A stretch of 64,000 nt of DNA from Serripes groenlandicus (taxonomy: Eukaryota; Mollusca; Bivalvia; Cardiida; Cardiidae), in the NCBI GenBank assembly GCA_031761405.1, contig JASEVX010000003.1, forward strand, positions 117,932,849 to 117,996,848, given 5' to 3'. A model generated the notes under the pieces. It was not told the origin of the DNA. It ran no database searches and worked only from the letters and a program-made list of their open reading frames with translations. Position numbers and translations under genes: made by a program. The stretch's first letter is position 1. Every line of letters starts with the position of its first letter. This document shows, piece after piece, positions 1-10,567 of this stretch.

Positions 1-12
1 GGGCGAATTCGA

Positions 13-32
13 TTTTTTTTTTTTTTTTTTTT
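13..32. repeat. poly(T) tract, 20 nt
   Basis: Twenty consecutive T follow the sequence GGGCGAATTCGA at the window start. Read on the minus strand it is an A tract lying about 1.4 kb downstream of the TRIM stop codon. It may be a genomic A tract, a retrocopy tail or a cloning junction. Confidence 0.9.
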
Positions 33-218
33 GTTCGTGCCATCTGGATTTCAGTCGCTTTAAAGTCTTTAACTAAAATATAAGAACCCTGTCCGCGATG
101 TTTGGTCTTAATACTTCTGCCTGTACAAACGGGCAGTCTCTCCAGAGTATTTACTGCTACGTTTATATGCTGTATTGGCCTAGCAGTGTAGTCCCATAAG
201 TTGTATACAAGCGTAACT

Positions 219-430
219 TTAACCCTTTCCCACAAACAGCAAATCTGCAGCAGACGAAATTGAAAATATTCAGGCAAAAAGAAGGAAATTTTCCATAAAT
301 GAAAGGATAATTATTGAATATAGTTGAAAATATTGTGACAAAAGGAGAAATTTCTCCTTTTACAACAATGCTTTCAAAGGTCTTCTGCTACTGGGGTGTC
401 AGAAAAAGTCAATACGTGGGAAACGGTTAA
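219..430. mobile_element. MITE-1 copy (family description)
   Basis: This is a short non-autonomous DNA element flanked by TTAA at both ends. Its inverted termini read CCCTTTCCCACA inward from the left and the complement GTGGGAAA(C/G)GG at the right. Next to each end is a CTGCAGCAGACGACTTT-like block. The middle of most copies is a hairpin, typically GGAGAAATTGCTC, a 4-5 nt loop, then GAGCAATTTCTCC, extended by TTGTGGCAAAA and its complement; this copy has a shortened hairpin. No coding capacity is present. TTAA duplication with CCC...GGG ends is typical of piggyBac-type elements, so a piggyBac-related transposase is the likely mover (inference). Confidence 0.85.
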
Positions 431-1460
431 ATGATACCAAGTCGGAGAGGCAGGAATACCTCAAATCGCAAGACACATTTTATATATGATCGGAAACCGA
501 ATCAGTCTTAAAAGAAATAGGGTCCGTTTTTATGTGGCGTGGTCCATGCATTTGTGAATGGAGCCGAGAGAAACACACACATAAAAAAAAGAATTCATAC
601 AACAAAACACATCACAAATGCAATAAAAATAGAGAAAAATAAAAATATGAAAACAATAGATTAGAGAAACACATAGCAAACTAAATTCATTGACAAGTTA
701 CAGTACAGCGTAGTAAATGTATTATATTCGCTTTAAGATGGAAATCCGCCATGGCAGCTAGTGAATAGTGTTATAATATTAGAGCACTCGTCCTGGATTC
801 GACCAATGTTTACTATGGCAAAGCTGGACAGGCTTTTGATAGTACAAGTACCACCGTACTGATTGGACACTGGTACCCAAAGATACTGCTGCAGTAAGAA
901 AATGTTGAAAGCAGATAATGTTGTAAACGCTGTTAATCTGCTTTAAATGAAACATCTCTAAAAGAAGTAATATATATATATTTCAATATGGCATAATCAC
1001 GAGATAACGGAGTCTATATCATTTAATAGAACAGCATAGATCGTACAAATCAAGTATTAGAAACTTAAAAATAAATGCAATTGTAGACACAATAACTGTA
1101 TCCCAATTAGTTTTCACGCCAATTTACCGGTACGTGATCCCGTTTAAGGAGAATCAGTTAATCTGGAGCACCTTCCAACAGTAGGGAGGTAGGGAGGGAC
1201 ATTTCGACCAGTCTTTTCAAATCAACCCGATCATCCACACTGTCTGATCGTCACTGTTCACAAGTTAGTAAGGAAAACAGGAAATCGCTTCTGACCAAAC
1301 CGTTCCAGAACAGAATATACTGTTTAACTGACGAAACAATCCCATCTATCCACATGTATTCTGTCACATGAAAAATAAAATCCTGGCTAACTTTACAATA
1401 TAAATACACCATTATTTATAACGAGTTCTATGAATGTATACTATATATTGTTATATCTAT
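431..1460. other. TRIM 3' flank or 3' UTR; no gene seen
   Basis: AT-rich sequence downstream of the minus-strand TRIM gene. No conserved open frame is visible. A minus-strand ATTAAA variant poly(A) signal occurs near 1022-1027, about 435 nt after the stop codon; whether it is used cannot be told from sequence. Confidence 0.5.
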
Positions 1461-4178
1461 TTAGTCAATTGCATACACCTTAATGTCACCGTTGTCCTGG
1501 GTTACAATGATATGTCCAAACGGGCTAACACATACAGCGATCGGTTGATGGAGGTCGTCGCGCGCACTAACAACACACTTCCGGTATTTACCTTCTGACG
1601 TGAGGCTGTGAATCACGTGAGCTGACTTATCCGCTAAATAAACGTTCCCGTCTACGTCCGTACAAATACCACGTGGGTCTTGGATAACGACACCTATTGA
1701 TAAACAATCATACTTAACATCGCCTGCCTTATCAAGGTACAGCAGACCCGTTTTGGTTTCACAGTCTGAAACGATTATCTCACCTTCTCCATTACACGTT
1801 ACGTAATACGGCCACGTGAACAACGTGCGGCCAGGCTGACGGTTGTCATGGCGAAAATTATGCAGAATTTCACCTTCCAGTGAAAGAATGTCGACGGCCT
1901 GGCTATTCGATGCACAGCAAGACACAATGATGATAGGCCTTTGATTTTCATTTGTCAGATGGCAGCATATCCCTCTGTACTGTTTCACAGTTTTTATACG
2001 TTTCTGCAATGTCATACTTTTTTCGGTTACCATGACGAACACTAAAGTAGAGATCTCAGGTAACGTCACTGCGACGTCAGACTTTTCGACGCTGGTAATA
2101 CCGTGTGGCCAGGAGGGCAATAACACGTCGCACATGACGGTACCGCTTGCATCGAACGCTTTTATCTTTTTATTATGGAAATCTGTAATGACTGGAGTTC
2201 CGTCACATAAAACTGTAACGTCAAGCGGCCAGCACTTCTTACTGTCGGTTTCTACCCTTCCATTGAATGAACATAGAAGATGGGCATTCGTTTTCTCCAT
2301 AACGGCAGTTGGTCTAGGGACTATTTGTGGTTTTGGAGATTTCGGCGAGATGTCAGTTTGTGCTCTGCGTATCATAGAACCAGAGGGTGAAGCATCGGAT
2401 CGCCTGTTGGATCTAGGAGACAGCAAACCATGATCAGGAGTTTTGGATCTCCTTTCTGGTCTCACAGGCTTATCGGCAGTGGGTGGTCTTCCATAAACAG
2501 AACTCGCGGCTCGACGCTGTATAGGAGGAGTTTTGGCCCCTTTCTGGGGTGTCGGTTGCATGACAGATTGCGTTTTTCTGAACTCCACTGCACTGTTGAC
2601 CCGTTTTGTACTTACACGAGGCAGAGATCCTGTAGACCCCGCTGCGAGTCTAGCACACGCCTGTTGCTGCTGTATCCTTCTTGTGCTTATTGCTCCCTTT
2701 GTAGGGGAGTCTAGCATTTCTTGTGAGCTCATGGAATCACTAGACGTCGATGGTGAAGTAGTAGATAGGCTTCCTCTTGAGGCTGTTTTTGCATTAGACA
2801 CTTGTGGACGCAGAGGTTTGTGATTTTGCTCGGGTTGCTGTTGAGCGTTGTTCTGATTTTCTTGTTCTTGCTTCTTTTCTTTTCTTTCTAATTGTTCCTG
2901 TTGTTCAGCTTTGTCCACTCTAAATGTACCCGTGCGCCTGATTGAACTTTTGCGCACGGGTGACGGTGGTCCCAGTCCATTTTCACCGTTCATTGGGAAA
3001 CTATCCTTATTCATATCGATTACATCGACGATCTTACCGATCGATTTTAATTCGAACATGCGACTTAAGCTGTTATCCACTGCAAATTTGTGTCGGAATA
3101 AGAGCTTTGCTATCTTACGCCTGTTTATACCTGTGTTCATTTCAATGATTTGCTGTTTAACTTTATCAAATATGGACAGAAACTCGGCGTCACTCCCATA
3201 TTGCATCAAATGCCTGAGAAAGCGATTTGTATTTTCAAGGTTTTTCTTTAAACCTTCTATCTCGGTAAGACGATCCTTCACTTCTTGTACGGCGTTAAGG
3301 TGTTTTGTGTCGAGTTCGTGTAAAGCACTTTGTTCTAGAATGGCAAGATGATGATCCAAATTCTTACGGATTGTTTTTATTTCTTTAATTAGTTCACCTC
3401 TATTTTCCTCTAATTCTTCAATCTCACGAATATGTTCTTGTTCCCATTCAGATAATGACTTTTCCTGCGAATCTAAATCCTTGAGAACTTGTTCCGATTC
3501 CGGTTTTATCTTTTGCATCGAGTCCGTGCATGTTTCAACCATTTCACATTTTCTATGTTGCACCGCCACACATGTTGAGCAAATAGCAATCCTACAATCT
3601 AGACAATAGAATTCAAGAACTTTGTCTTTATGTTCCTGACATGGTATATCTCGTTTCGAATTTTGAATTGATTGAAGCGGATTAACTTTAATGTCACTAA
3701 GTGAGATTATCACGTGCTCCCTGCACGCTTTGATCACATTATGAGCGTTTATACATCCATCGCAAAACGACATCTTACAGTTCTGGCACCAGACTTCCGC
3801 TTTAGGCGCCCTCTGGTCTGGTCCACGCGCGCTGCAAGACTCGCATGTCTGCTCAGCCTTGTGCATATCAATCTTCTCCATGAGGTTTGAAATTAAATGA
3901 TTATCACTAAATCCACTCACTATCGTGGATCGATCATCGGAGAGTATGAACCTCGAATCATTCTTACACACTGGACAATTGAACACCACCACACCATCGC
4001 CATCGTCAGCGGTCCCATTCTCGATGTCCTCTTGTGTATTTACCGACTCCTCTACATAGTTATGTAAACATCGGTAACAGAACGTGTGTAGACATGGTAA
4101 CAACTTGGGGTCCGTGTAGTGACGTGTACACATGGGACAGACGAGGAACTCCTCCTTAATTTGCTGTATAGTGTCCAT
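1461..4178 (-). CDS. TRIM-NHL type E3 ubiquitin ligase, single exon, 905 aa
   Basis: A probable RING E3 ubiquitin ligase acting in the cytoplasm. Seen in order: a C3HC4 RING (C14, C17, C29, H31, C34, C37, C68, C71); B-box 1 at about 112-155 (C112, C115, C131, C134, C139, C142, H146, H155); B-box 2 at about 180-211 (C180, H183, C192, C195, C200, C203, H208); a coiled coil at about 225-330 rich in E, K and L; a low-complexity S/P/Q/R-rich stretch at about 400-630; and a C-terminal beta-propeller-like region at about 640-905 with NHL-style repeats such as DVDGNVYLADKSAHVIHSL. No filamin/Ig domain is obvious between coiled coil and propeller, unlike TRIM2, TRIM3 or TRIM71. The start is the ATG just ahead of the RING, as is usual. 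The reading frame is uninterrupted. Bivalves carry many lineage-specific TRIM genes, often with a single coding exon, so no orthologue is assigned. The substrate is unknown; NHL domains in this class bind RNA or protein. Confidence 0.93.
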   Translation of the reverse strand: MDTIQQIKEEFLVCPMCTRHYTDPKLLPCLHTFCYRCLHNYVEESVNTQEDIENGTADDGDGVVVFNCPVCKNDSRFILSDDRSTIVSGFSDNHLISNLMEKIDMHKAEQTCESCSARGPDQRAPKAEVWCQNCKMSFCDGCINAHNVIKACREHVIISLSDIKVNPLQSIQNSKRDIPCQEHKDKVLEFYCLDCRIAICSTCVAVQHRKCEMVETCTDSMQKIKPESEQVLKDLDSQEKSLSEWEQEHIREIEELEENRGELIKEIKTIRKNLDHHLAILEQSALHELDTKHLNAVQEVKDRLTEIEGLKKNLENTNRFLRHLMQYGSDAEFLSIFDKVKQQIIEMNTGINRRKIAKLLFRHKFAVDNSLSRMFELKSIGKIVDVIDMNKDSFPMNGENGLGPPSPVRKSSIRRTGTFRVDKAEQQEQLERKEKKQEQENQNNAQQQPEQNHKPLRPQVSNAKTASRGSLSTTSPSTSSDSMSSQEMLDSPTKGAISTRRIQQQQACARLAAGSTGSLPRVSTKRVNSAVEFRKTQSVMQPTPQKGAKTPPIQRRAASSVYGRPPTADKPVRPERRSKTPDHGLLSPRSNRRSDASPSGSMIRRAQTDISPKSPKPQIVPRPTAVMEKTNAHLLCSFNGRVETDSKKCWPLDVTVLCDGTPVITDFHNKKIKAFDASGTVMCDVLLPSWPHGITSVEKSDVAVTLPEISTLVFVMVTEKSMTLQKRIKTVKQYRGICCHLTNENQRPIIIVSCCASNSQAVDILSLEGEILHNFRHDNRQPGRTLFTWPYYVTCNGEGEIIVSDCETKTGLLYLDKAGDVKYDCLSIGVVIQDPRGICTDVDGNVYLADKSAHVIHSLTSEGKYRKCVVSARDDLHQPIAVCVSPFGHIIVTQDNGDIKVYAID

Positions 4179-4329
4179 ATTCGGACCGTCTCACTCCTGT
4201 CCACTGTCTATTGTATATCTACTAATCCGCTCATCTGTATTTAAACTTTCATCTTTTTGGTCGTTTCTAAATCTGAAAATATATACAATAGCGATTTAAA
4301 TTGTTTGTTTTTTCTTGAATACGAGTATG

Positions 4330-4430
4330 CTTTATACGAGTATATTGAATAGTCGCAGTCACGTGAGTAAAGTACAGGTCAGTGGTTGGATTGTCTCAGT
4401 TACGTGAGTAACGGGTCAGTGAGCACGTTG
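4330..4430 (-). promoter_or_regulatory. possible upstream regulatory repeat of the TRIM gene
   Basis: Two near-identical motifs, GTCACGTGAGTAAAGTACAG and GTTACGTGAGTAACGGGTCA, each followed by GGTCAGTG or a close variant, lie 150-250 nt upstream of the TRIM start codon. Each has an ACGTGA core resembling E-box or CRE-like half sites. Promoter function is inference. Confidence 0.25.
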
Positions 4431-5266
4431 TAAGTGGTCCTCTGAGAAAACCAATCTTAACCTAAGTATAACATGCTAAAGATGCAAATGGATACTGCTT
4501 TACAGAAGTTTTTTCAAAAAAGGTCTATGACTAATTGCCGAATATTTCAATGCCAGATCAGACAGCACGGATGTGCTGGCTGATCAGGCCCTACGCTGGT
4601 CTCTAATGCCTCTTCCGGTTGGGTTTGTCAGAAGGCCATTCACATATAAACTGACCGTGTACTGTATTCATCATGGTCAAAGGGAAGCAATTCGTATCGG
4701 AGCAACGGGTAGACAATTTTATGAAGGAGAATTTAACGGATGAATCCATAAGACTGAAGTGGTCTCCCATTGGACAATAATGATTTTGTTGAAAGTTGTA
4801 AGTGTTCTTGATACAGTTGAATACCCTCTGACTGATTTGTAATCAAAACATTATTAGAGCTATATTGACAGCTTAAGAGCCATTTTCAGAACAACATGTG
4901 TTTTCTGAAATTAAAAGTAAAATTCACTGCGGGATAAGGGTGGCCTTTGATTTGACTTCATTGCTAAATAAAAGGGAAGTTGTTTGTGCTTTCTTGGTAG
5001 TTTAAAGAATGAACTTTAATCGAATATAGGTTTCTGGGTTATTTGGATTGATGAGAAAGAGCCATAGCCCAACACGCTATAATGGTCGCCAATGGAAAAT
5101 GAACTCCTACCATCAGACCTAAATACGACGGTTCAAGAACACAGACAAGACGGGTTTTTTTTTGTTCAAGGGGAACGATCGAGTTTCCATAAATCGCGGT
5201 ATAAGTATCATCGTACCTACGTGGTGAATCATCTACGAACACCAAATGTGTTACTTATGCTTGGAT
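4431..5266. other. intergenic sequence, no gene seen
   Basis: AT-rich sequence upstream of the TRIM gene. A short palindromic-looking stretch with CAGCACGGATGTGCTG occurs near 4564-4580. Small open frames at 5039-5310 lie on both strands and resemble no known protein. Confidence 0.4.
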
Positions 5267-5493
5267 TGACCCTTTCCCACATAAAAACAATCTGCAGCAG
5301 ACGAGATTGACAACATCTAGGCAAACATACGGAAATCCTCTATCAATAAAAACGTATTTTTTTTAGCAGCATCGAAAACATCGTTGCAAATGAAGAAATT
5401 GCTCATTATGAACAATTTCTCATTTTGCCATAATGTTTTTAAAATACGTTAGCTGCAGATGCGTCAAAAGACGTCTATGTCGGAAAGGCTTAA
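5267..5493. mobile_element. MITE-1 copy
   Basis: The left terminus is CCCTTTCCCACATA preceded by a mutated TTAA. The hairpin is TTGCTCATTATGAACAA, with one stem mismatch. It ends GGAAAGGCTTAA. Confidence 0.75.
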
Positions 5494-5972
5494 CCGTTAA
5501 GCTGATGAGGGATTTAAGAACCGTTTGCTTTGAAACAGTCCGGGGCGAAATTATAATATCTGTAGGCTAATATTGGAAGTATCAATCTTGCACCGAGATG
5601 AAAATGAATTTCGAAAAGAAGAATTGCTTTTGGTATTTTTTGTATAAAAGTAAGTAATAGTAAACCCTGATACAGATGACTTTCTACGCTTCGCAGCTAT
5701 CGACAATGCAGACAAAGGAGAAATAAATAGCTCAAACTGAGCAATGTCTCTCTTTCTGTAACATGTACTGTATTCTTCCATAATTTACAAGTGTTCGCCA
5801 AATGTTTCTTACCCGCAAAAACATCACTAGAAATGTTCAAAGCAAGGTTCAAAGGTCAAGGGGTCAACAAGGATAACTCAAACGAATTACAACAGTTTAT
5901 AGGACAGTGTAAATTCCACAGTCGAGTAACACTAAATATAATTTACACATGCTATAAAAGTAGACCTTCATC
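5494..5972. other. intergenic sequence, nothing recognised
   Basis: Short frames only, at 5551-5781 (minus) and 5791-6012 (plus). The codon content is AT-driven and no domain is visible. Confidence 0.4.
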
Positions 5973-6199
5973 TTTACCCTTTCCCATATGCAGACGCATT
6001 TATACACATTAGCGGCAGACGACGTTTTGAAAACATTGTGTCAAAATGGGCAATATCTCAGAATGAGTATTTATATCCATTTTGCCGTACTGCTTTCTAC
6101 TGCATTCAAAGATGTGTAGAGATCTTTCCATATTTTCAATAAATTGTTATATGAACGACGACTTCTGTTGAAGTGTTGTATGTAAGAAATGCTCAACTG
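5973..6199. mobile_element. MITE-1, degenerate
   Basis: The left terminus TTACCCTTTCCCATATGCAG is clear. The hairpin arms are partly lost and the right end (GTTGTATGTAAGAAA) is diverged. Confidence 0.55.
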
Positions 6200-6393
6200 T
6201 CTATGATGTTTACATTTACCGAAGACAATTTCCTTGACCTGATATATATAGATATTTGCTTTTAAAAACACTTGAGGAAAAAAGATGCGTCAACTCTAGT
6301 CTATATCAGATAACATGTTCACCAGGTGTTTGAACTAATATATGGTTTATTTCTGAATGAAATATGTTGTCTATGATAACCATACTGTTCATG

Positions 6394-6590
6394 TAACTCT
6401 TTCAGTGCCGAATTACCTACAGTCTAACCGGGAGACCTCATTGTTCATGTAATAAGAGTTTTGGAATATTTTTATAACTAAATGGCAAACAATGCTGATC
6501 ACAGGTGAGACAGCTCGTTACGAGCTGACTCACCTGAATCAGCATTATTTGCAAAAACCTCAATATTGCCTTTGGCGCTAAAAAAGTTAA
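6394..6590. mobile_element. MITE-2 copy (family description)
   Basis: A second TTAA-flanked short inverted-repeat family. Termini read (TT)AACTCTTTCAGCGCC and GGCGCTGAAAGAGTTAA. Inside, CAATATTGCCTTTGGCGC marks one end and TTCAAACTCGGACGACTC the other in typical copies. The centre carries the palindrome arm GGTGAGACAGCTCGT facing its complement, here with one mismatch in the right arm (GAGCTGACTCACC). No coding frame. The family differs from MITE-1 in sequence but shares TTAA target choice. Confidence 0.8.
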
Positions 6591-6929
6591 ACATAACAAT
6601 TCGTGCTAGATTTAGATCTAAAATCGGCAGGAGAAAGTGCAAAAATACTTTTACTCGTTAATTCTTTACTTAGTACAAACGTCTACTGACACCTCTGAAG
6701 CAGACGTCTTTTCCTCTTTGGAAACAGACGATATTCTCCGAATGAGCGACTTGTCCATTTACTCCTAGTTATTTCACAATTGTCCTCCGACGCTACGTTT
6801 TCCAAGCAAACAGTACTAAACTATTTAATCTGCTAATGGTTGAAATAGAATAAGCAGCCCGTACGAAAACACAATGTTCGAAACATTTCGATGCTAAAAG
6901 TCCCAGACCAATTAAAAGTTCATACCCCG

Positions 6930-7193
6930 TTCAACCCTTTACCAAATACTGGACGCTCTCGGACGCATTTGCAGTAGACGAGATTTAAAAAAGTTGTGAC
7001 AAAATAGGATTGTCTCCTGTTGCCACAATGGCCACAATGTATTCGACCCTTTTCAAAAATAAATATACTTATAACTGTTCCTATTTTGCTGAAAAGTTTT
7101 AAAAATCATCTGCTGCAGATTTATTATTAAACAACCCGTCAGAACGAGGCTCTGTGTGTCTGTAGCAGATGTGTTGTATGTGGGAACGGTTTT
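6930..7193. mobile_element. MITE-1, diverged copy
   Basis: The left end CCCTTTACCAAATACTGG and the right end GTATGTGGGAACGG are recognisable. The central hairpin is degraded (AGGATTGTCTCCTGTTGCC). Confidence 0.65.
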
Positions 7194-7306
7194 AGTCAAA
7201 AACCGGTTTTTCTTATAGACTGTTAGATAGATATAATGTTGGTAAGTTGGTATATACAGTATGCATAACATTAACAAATGTTGTTATAAATCGCACAGAT
7301 AATACA

Positions 7307-7529
7307 TCAACCCTATATTTTCCCCACGTACAACAAATCTGCAGCCAACAAGTTCGAAAACATTGTAGCAAACATTTATGTAAAATCTCTATAATTGAAA
7401 AGAGTTGAAATAATTTTCGCAAAAGAAAAAATTGCTCATTATGAACAATTTCTTCTTTCGTCACAATGATTCATACAATTCGTCCGCTTCATATGCATTT
7501 GAACGTGTTTAAAAGTCGTAAATGGTTAA
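7307..7529. mobile_element. MITE-1 copy
   Basis: The hairpin TTGCTCATTATGAACAA is followed by CAATTTCTTCTTTCGTCACA. The right end TCGTAAATGGTTAA keeps the TTAA. Confidence 0.7.
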
Positions 7530-7675
7530 AAAACAAAGACAGCTATTTTAAGTAACAACATCACCACTGCAAACAACCCTCGTCACGCAAAAACACTTCT
7601 TCGGATTCACTCGTACATGTATGTGTTGTCTGAACTTAATAATCGCTGTTCACAAACTAGTTTATATAGAATAGC

Positions 7676-7866
7676 TTGATTGATGGATGGATTGGGGCTT
7701 AACGCCGTTTTCAACATGTTTCAATCATATGACGGCGGCCAGTTCATCTACTCGTGTGTTTCCTAGCGTTCTCTCATCAGTTATCCACACAACACAGCGT
7801 ACAAGCAACAGGCTGCATTTCCAAATAGACTTGGTGAAAGATGAATTACGCTTGTCACATTATAAA
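7676..7866 (-). mobile_element. SINE-A, head-truncated
   Basis: The body of SINE-A in minus orientation: GGCTTAACGCCGTTTTCAAC at the 3' side, CGGCGGCCAGTTCATCTACTC, then the CAACAGGCTGCATTTCCA segment. The tRNA-like head is missing. Confidence 0.8.
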
Positions 7867-7923
7867 CTAGGTTCTGAAACAGTAAAACCGTTTGAACGCT
7901 CGCGTTCTGATCTAAATCGATAT

Positions 7924-8075
7924 CAGGGTTGCGAGGTAAGCTTTACGACTGAATGTCTGGTGTTAGGATAAATAGACCAGTAGTACTGGTAACTTACCAA
8001 GGAAACGCCGTGATATAACTGAAACAATGTAGAAAAAGGCGTTAAACACTAATCAATCAATCAATCAATCAATCT
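7924..8075 (+). mobile_element. SINE-B 3' part with (AATC)n tail
   Basis: It contains GACCAGTAGTACTGGTAACT, GGAAACGCCGTGATATAACT and GGCGTTAAACAC and ends in five AATC repeats. These match the bodies beside the arrays at 33.4 kb and 36.8 kb. The 5' half is absent. Confidence 0.75.
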
Positions 8076-8274
8076 GAATCGTTATTAATTGAGCCCATCC
8101 ATCGGACAAGGTGCGAGTTGATTTTTGTAAACAGTATAGAACCAAATATATAGACGGTTCACCTATTACTTACACACGCTTGTATTAAAGAAGATTATGT
8201 CAACTTAGATTGTGATGAGATTGAACAAATGGACATAGCAAATGTACTGTTCATAATTGCCGACTTATAACTTT

Positions 8275-8544
8275 TGCGCTGTAGCTCAGTCGGTAGCAAC
8301 GCGGGCTGTCAAACCAGGGGTTGTAAGTTCGAATCCCAGCTCGGTTAACATTCTTTCCGACGTTTATCAAAAGTTACTGTGACAAGCGTCATTCGTCTTT
8401 CACCAATGGGCTTACATGTAAGTATATGTGGAAAAGCAGCCAGTTGTTTGGAAAGTATGGTGTGTGTGGTGTGTGGAGTACTGATGTGAAAAATCCAGGA
8501 AACACATGAGTAGCCACACTCAATTATCAATCAATCAATCAATC
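8275..8544 (+). mobile_element. SINE-A full copy (family description)
   Basis: A tRNA-derived SINE. The head carries a box A-like GTAGCTCAGTCGGTAGCAAC and a box B-like GTTCGAATCCC about 30 nt later, which would form an internal RNA polymerase III promoter. The body includes TGACAAGCGTCATTCGTC and CAGGAAACACATGAGTAG, and the tail is (ATCA)n. It should be transcribed by Pol III and moved by a partner LINE. It is not a tRNA gene: there is no complete cloverleaf and the same head recurs in many copies. Confidence 0.85.
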
Positions 8545-8589
8545 CCAAGGACGGGAGCAGTATACATCGACTATAATTTGAATCGTTAA

Positions 8590-8863
8590 ATTTTAGACAT
8601 GCGCTTTCCATGTGACATTTGAGCCGTTCCGTGAGAAAACCAACTGTGTGGACTCTGCGTAAAGTATCGACCCTGATCAGCCTAAGCGGACAGACACTTT
8701 TCGCCTCCTGTGGATGTTCTGTTTCAGGAATAATTACCCTTTACTTCTATCTCCCAGAGACGGAATGTGTCAGCCCGGATAAGCATGCGCGGACTGCACA
8801 GGTTGATCTGGGTCGATACATTACGCACAGGCGATAATGTTGGTTTTCTCGTGGGACGGCTCA
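8590..8863 (+). mobile_element. FB foldback repeat, unit 1 (family description)
   Basis: The element proper starts TGAGCCGTTCCGTGAGAAAA at 8620 and ends CTCGTGGGACGGCTCA at 8863. The two ends are inverted repeats of about 55 bp that include CTCTGCGTAAAGTATCGACC and its complement. Inside are GATCAGCCTGCGCGGACTG-type inverted segments and a conserved TTTCGCCTCCTGTGGATTTT stretch. No coding frame. The 30 bp before the element (from 8590) repeats before the next copy. I recognise this repeat type from bivalve genomes in general, from memory. Confidence 0.8.
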
Positions 8864-8894
8864 TTTATTCAACTACTGATCTCGATAAGATGAA

Positions 8895-9205
8895 ATGAAC
8901 ATGCGCTTTCCGTGTGACATTTTAGCCTTCCCGTGAGAAAACCAACATTGTGGATCGACCCTGATCAGCCTAAGCATGCATCGCAGGCTAACCCGGACAG
9001 ACATTTTTCGCCTCCTGTGGAATTTCTGTTTCAGGAATCATTACTCTTTACCTCTATCTCACAGAGACGGCATGTGTCGGCCCAGTTTAGCTTGCGCGGA
9101 CTACACAGGTTGATCTGGGTCGATACATTACGCAGAGGCGATAATGTTGGTTTTCTCGTGGGACGGCTCATTTATTCAACTACTGATCTCGATAGGGTGA
9201 AATGA
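8895..9205 (+). mobile_element. FB foldback repeat, unit 2 (tandem duplicate)
   Basis: The element spans about 8922-9170 in the same orientation as unit 1. The flanks are duplicated too: ATGCGCTTTCC(A/G)TGTGACATTT precedes both, and CATTTATTCAACTACTGATC follows both. Confidence 0.8.
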
Positions 9206-9600
9206 ACACGCTATGTGTCAGCTTCAACAAAACACAATGAACCCGAGATTTCTATTGATAACAGTATATGACATCAAACACAATGATAGTACACTAACTA
9301 CGTATATGTATACAGATTGTAGAGAAACGTCGTGACAAAAAAATGAACTTATGTCCTTATCATAATTTATTCAAACATTCGATTGCGTTTAAATTTTTAA
9401 TTTTTACCCTTTAAAAGAATAAACCAATATTAAAGGATAATTTTGTTGATTCGGTAATGGATTTGAATTCATAATCAACACGTGATGTTATAGTGAGAAT
9501 GTAGCCCCAAATCCCCTCGATTAATTTAACAGGGTTTTCGAACTCCCCTCGATAAAAGTGGTAGGGTACTTAGAATCCCCTCGATAGCATATTTCTCCGT
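9206..9600. other. intergenic sequence, nothing recognised
   Basis: AT-rich. Two short imperfect repeats, CCCCTCGATTAATTTAACAG and CCCCTCGATAAAAGTGGTAG, at 9515-9565 are followed by CCCCTCGATAGC. Confidence 0.35.
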
Positions 9601-9699
9601 TTACCACAGTGTTTTCAACTCTTTTCAGTAACTACACTTTCAATTTAGAGGTTTTCAAAGTCGTCTGCTGCAGATTTGCTGTATGTGGGAACGGGTTAA
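9601..9699. mobile_element. MITE-1, right half only
   Basis: The CCACAGTGTTTTCAACTC segment continues to GTATGTGGGAACGGGTTAA. The left half and hairpin are missing. Confidence 0.7.
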
Positions 9700-9869
9700 A
9701 CGGGAATAAATCTTCAGATTGGAAGTATGCCACCATATGGAAGGAATGGAGTTTTCGAAATTAATTAATCCTGATCGAAAAGATACAAACCGTACAGATT
9801 GACCATTAGGTGACTGGTAAAGTTATGTTACTAAATAAAACACAAACACAACAAATAGCTCATTCTGCT

Positions 9870-10046
9870 TTAACTCTTTCGGCGCCGAATTGTTTAAAGT
9901 AGACTCTTCCATGTTCAAACTCGGACGACTCTATTTTCATGTTATAGGATTTTTGGAATATTTTTTATAACTGCTATGAGCTGAATCACCTGAATCTGTA
10001 TTGTTTGCAAAAGGCTCAATATTGCCTTTGGCGCTGAAAGAGTTAA
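9870..10046. mobile_element. MITE-2, internal deletion
   Basis: Both termini and both flanking TTAA are present (CTCTTTCGGCGCC and GGCGCTGAAAGAG). The central palindrome has lost its left arm. Confidence 0.85.
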
Positions 10047-10382
10047 CCGGTTGTTTTATATGGTATTTTACAATAATTTATACTGCACGCGGTCCTTTAA
10101 AAATATGAATAAACTAAAAGTGGCTGCCCTTAAACCAGGGAAGTAAAATATGCATGACTTCATAACACAAGACATGATTTTGATCTATTTTGGGCTAATT
10201 TTTGTTGACAATTATGTAAGTTAGCAAATACGTCACTCGTCTTTTGCATATTCCGGAAGTACTGCGTTCAAATTATTTAATAAAGACAGTTTGTCTCATT
10301 TATAAATACATTATTTTGCACACAGAATCGTGTCCAGTCTCTGTCTGTGTTATCCTCGAATAAGAAATGCTACATGAAATGC

Positions 10383-10567
10383 TAAGCCCTTTCCCACATA
10401 TATACAACAAGTCTGCAGCAGACGACTTTGAAAATATCTAGGCAAAATATGAAAAATATCTGATGAAAGGGAGATATAATTATTGAATAGAGTTAGGAAA
10501 ATTGTGGCAAATGGAGAAATTGCTCATGATGAGTGATTTCTCCTTTTGCACACTGTTTTCATAAGTC
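10383..10567. mobile_element. MITE-1, right end replaced by next copy
   Basis: CCCTTTCCCACATA to the hairpin GCTCATGATGAGTGA. The copy stops after AAGTCGTCT, where a second copy begins. Confidence 0.7.

Noticed and set aside
2032..3351. Several plus-strand frames of 68-146 codons
   Set aside because: They are antisense to the TRIM-NHL gene, whose frame has clear zinc-binding motifs.
8275..8350. Possible tRNA gene (GTAGCTCAG...GTTCGAATCCC)
   Set aside because: The same head recurs with SINE bodies at many sites and does not close a full cloverleaf; no independent tRNA gene was found in the window.
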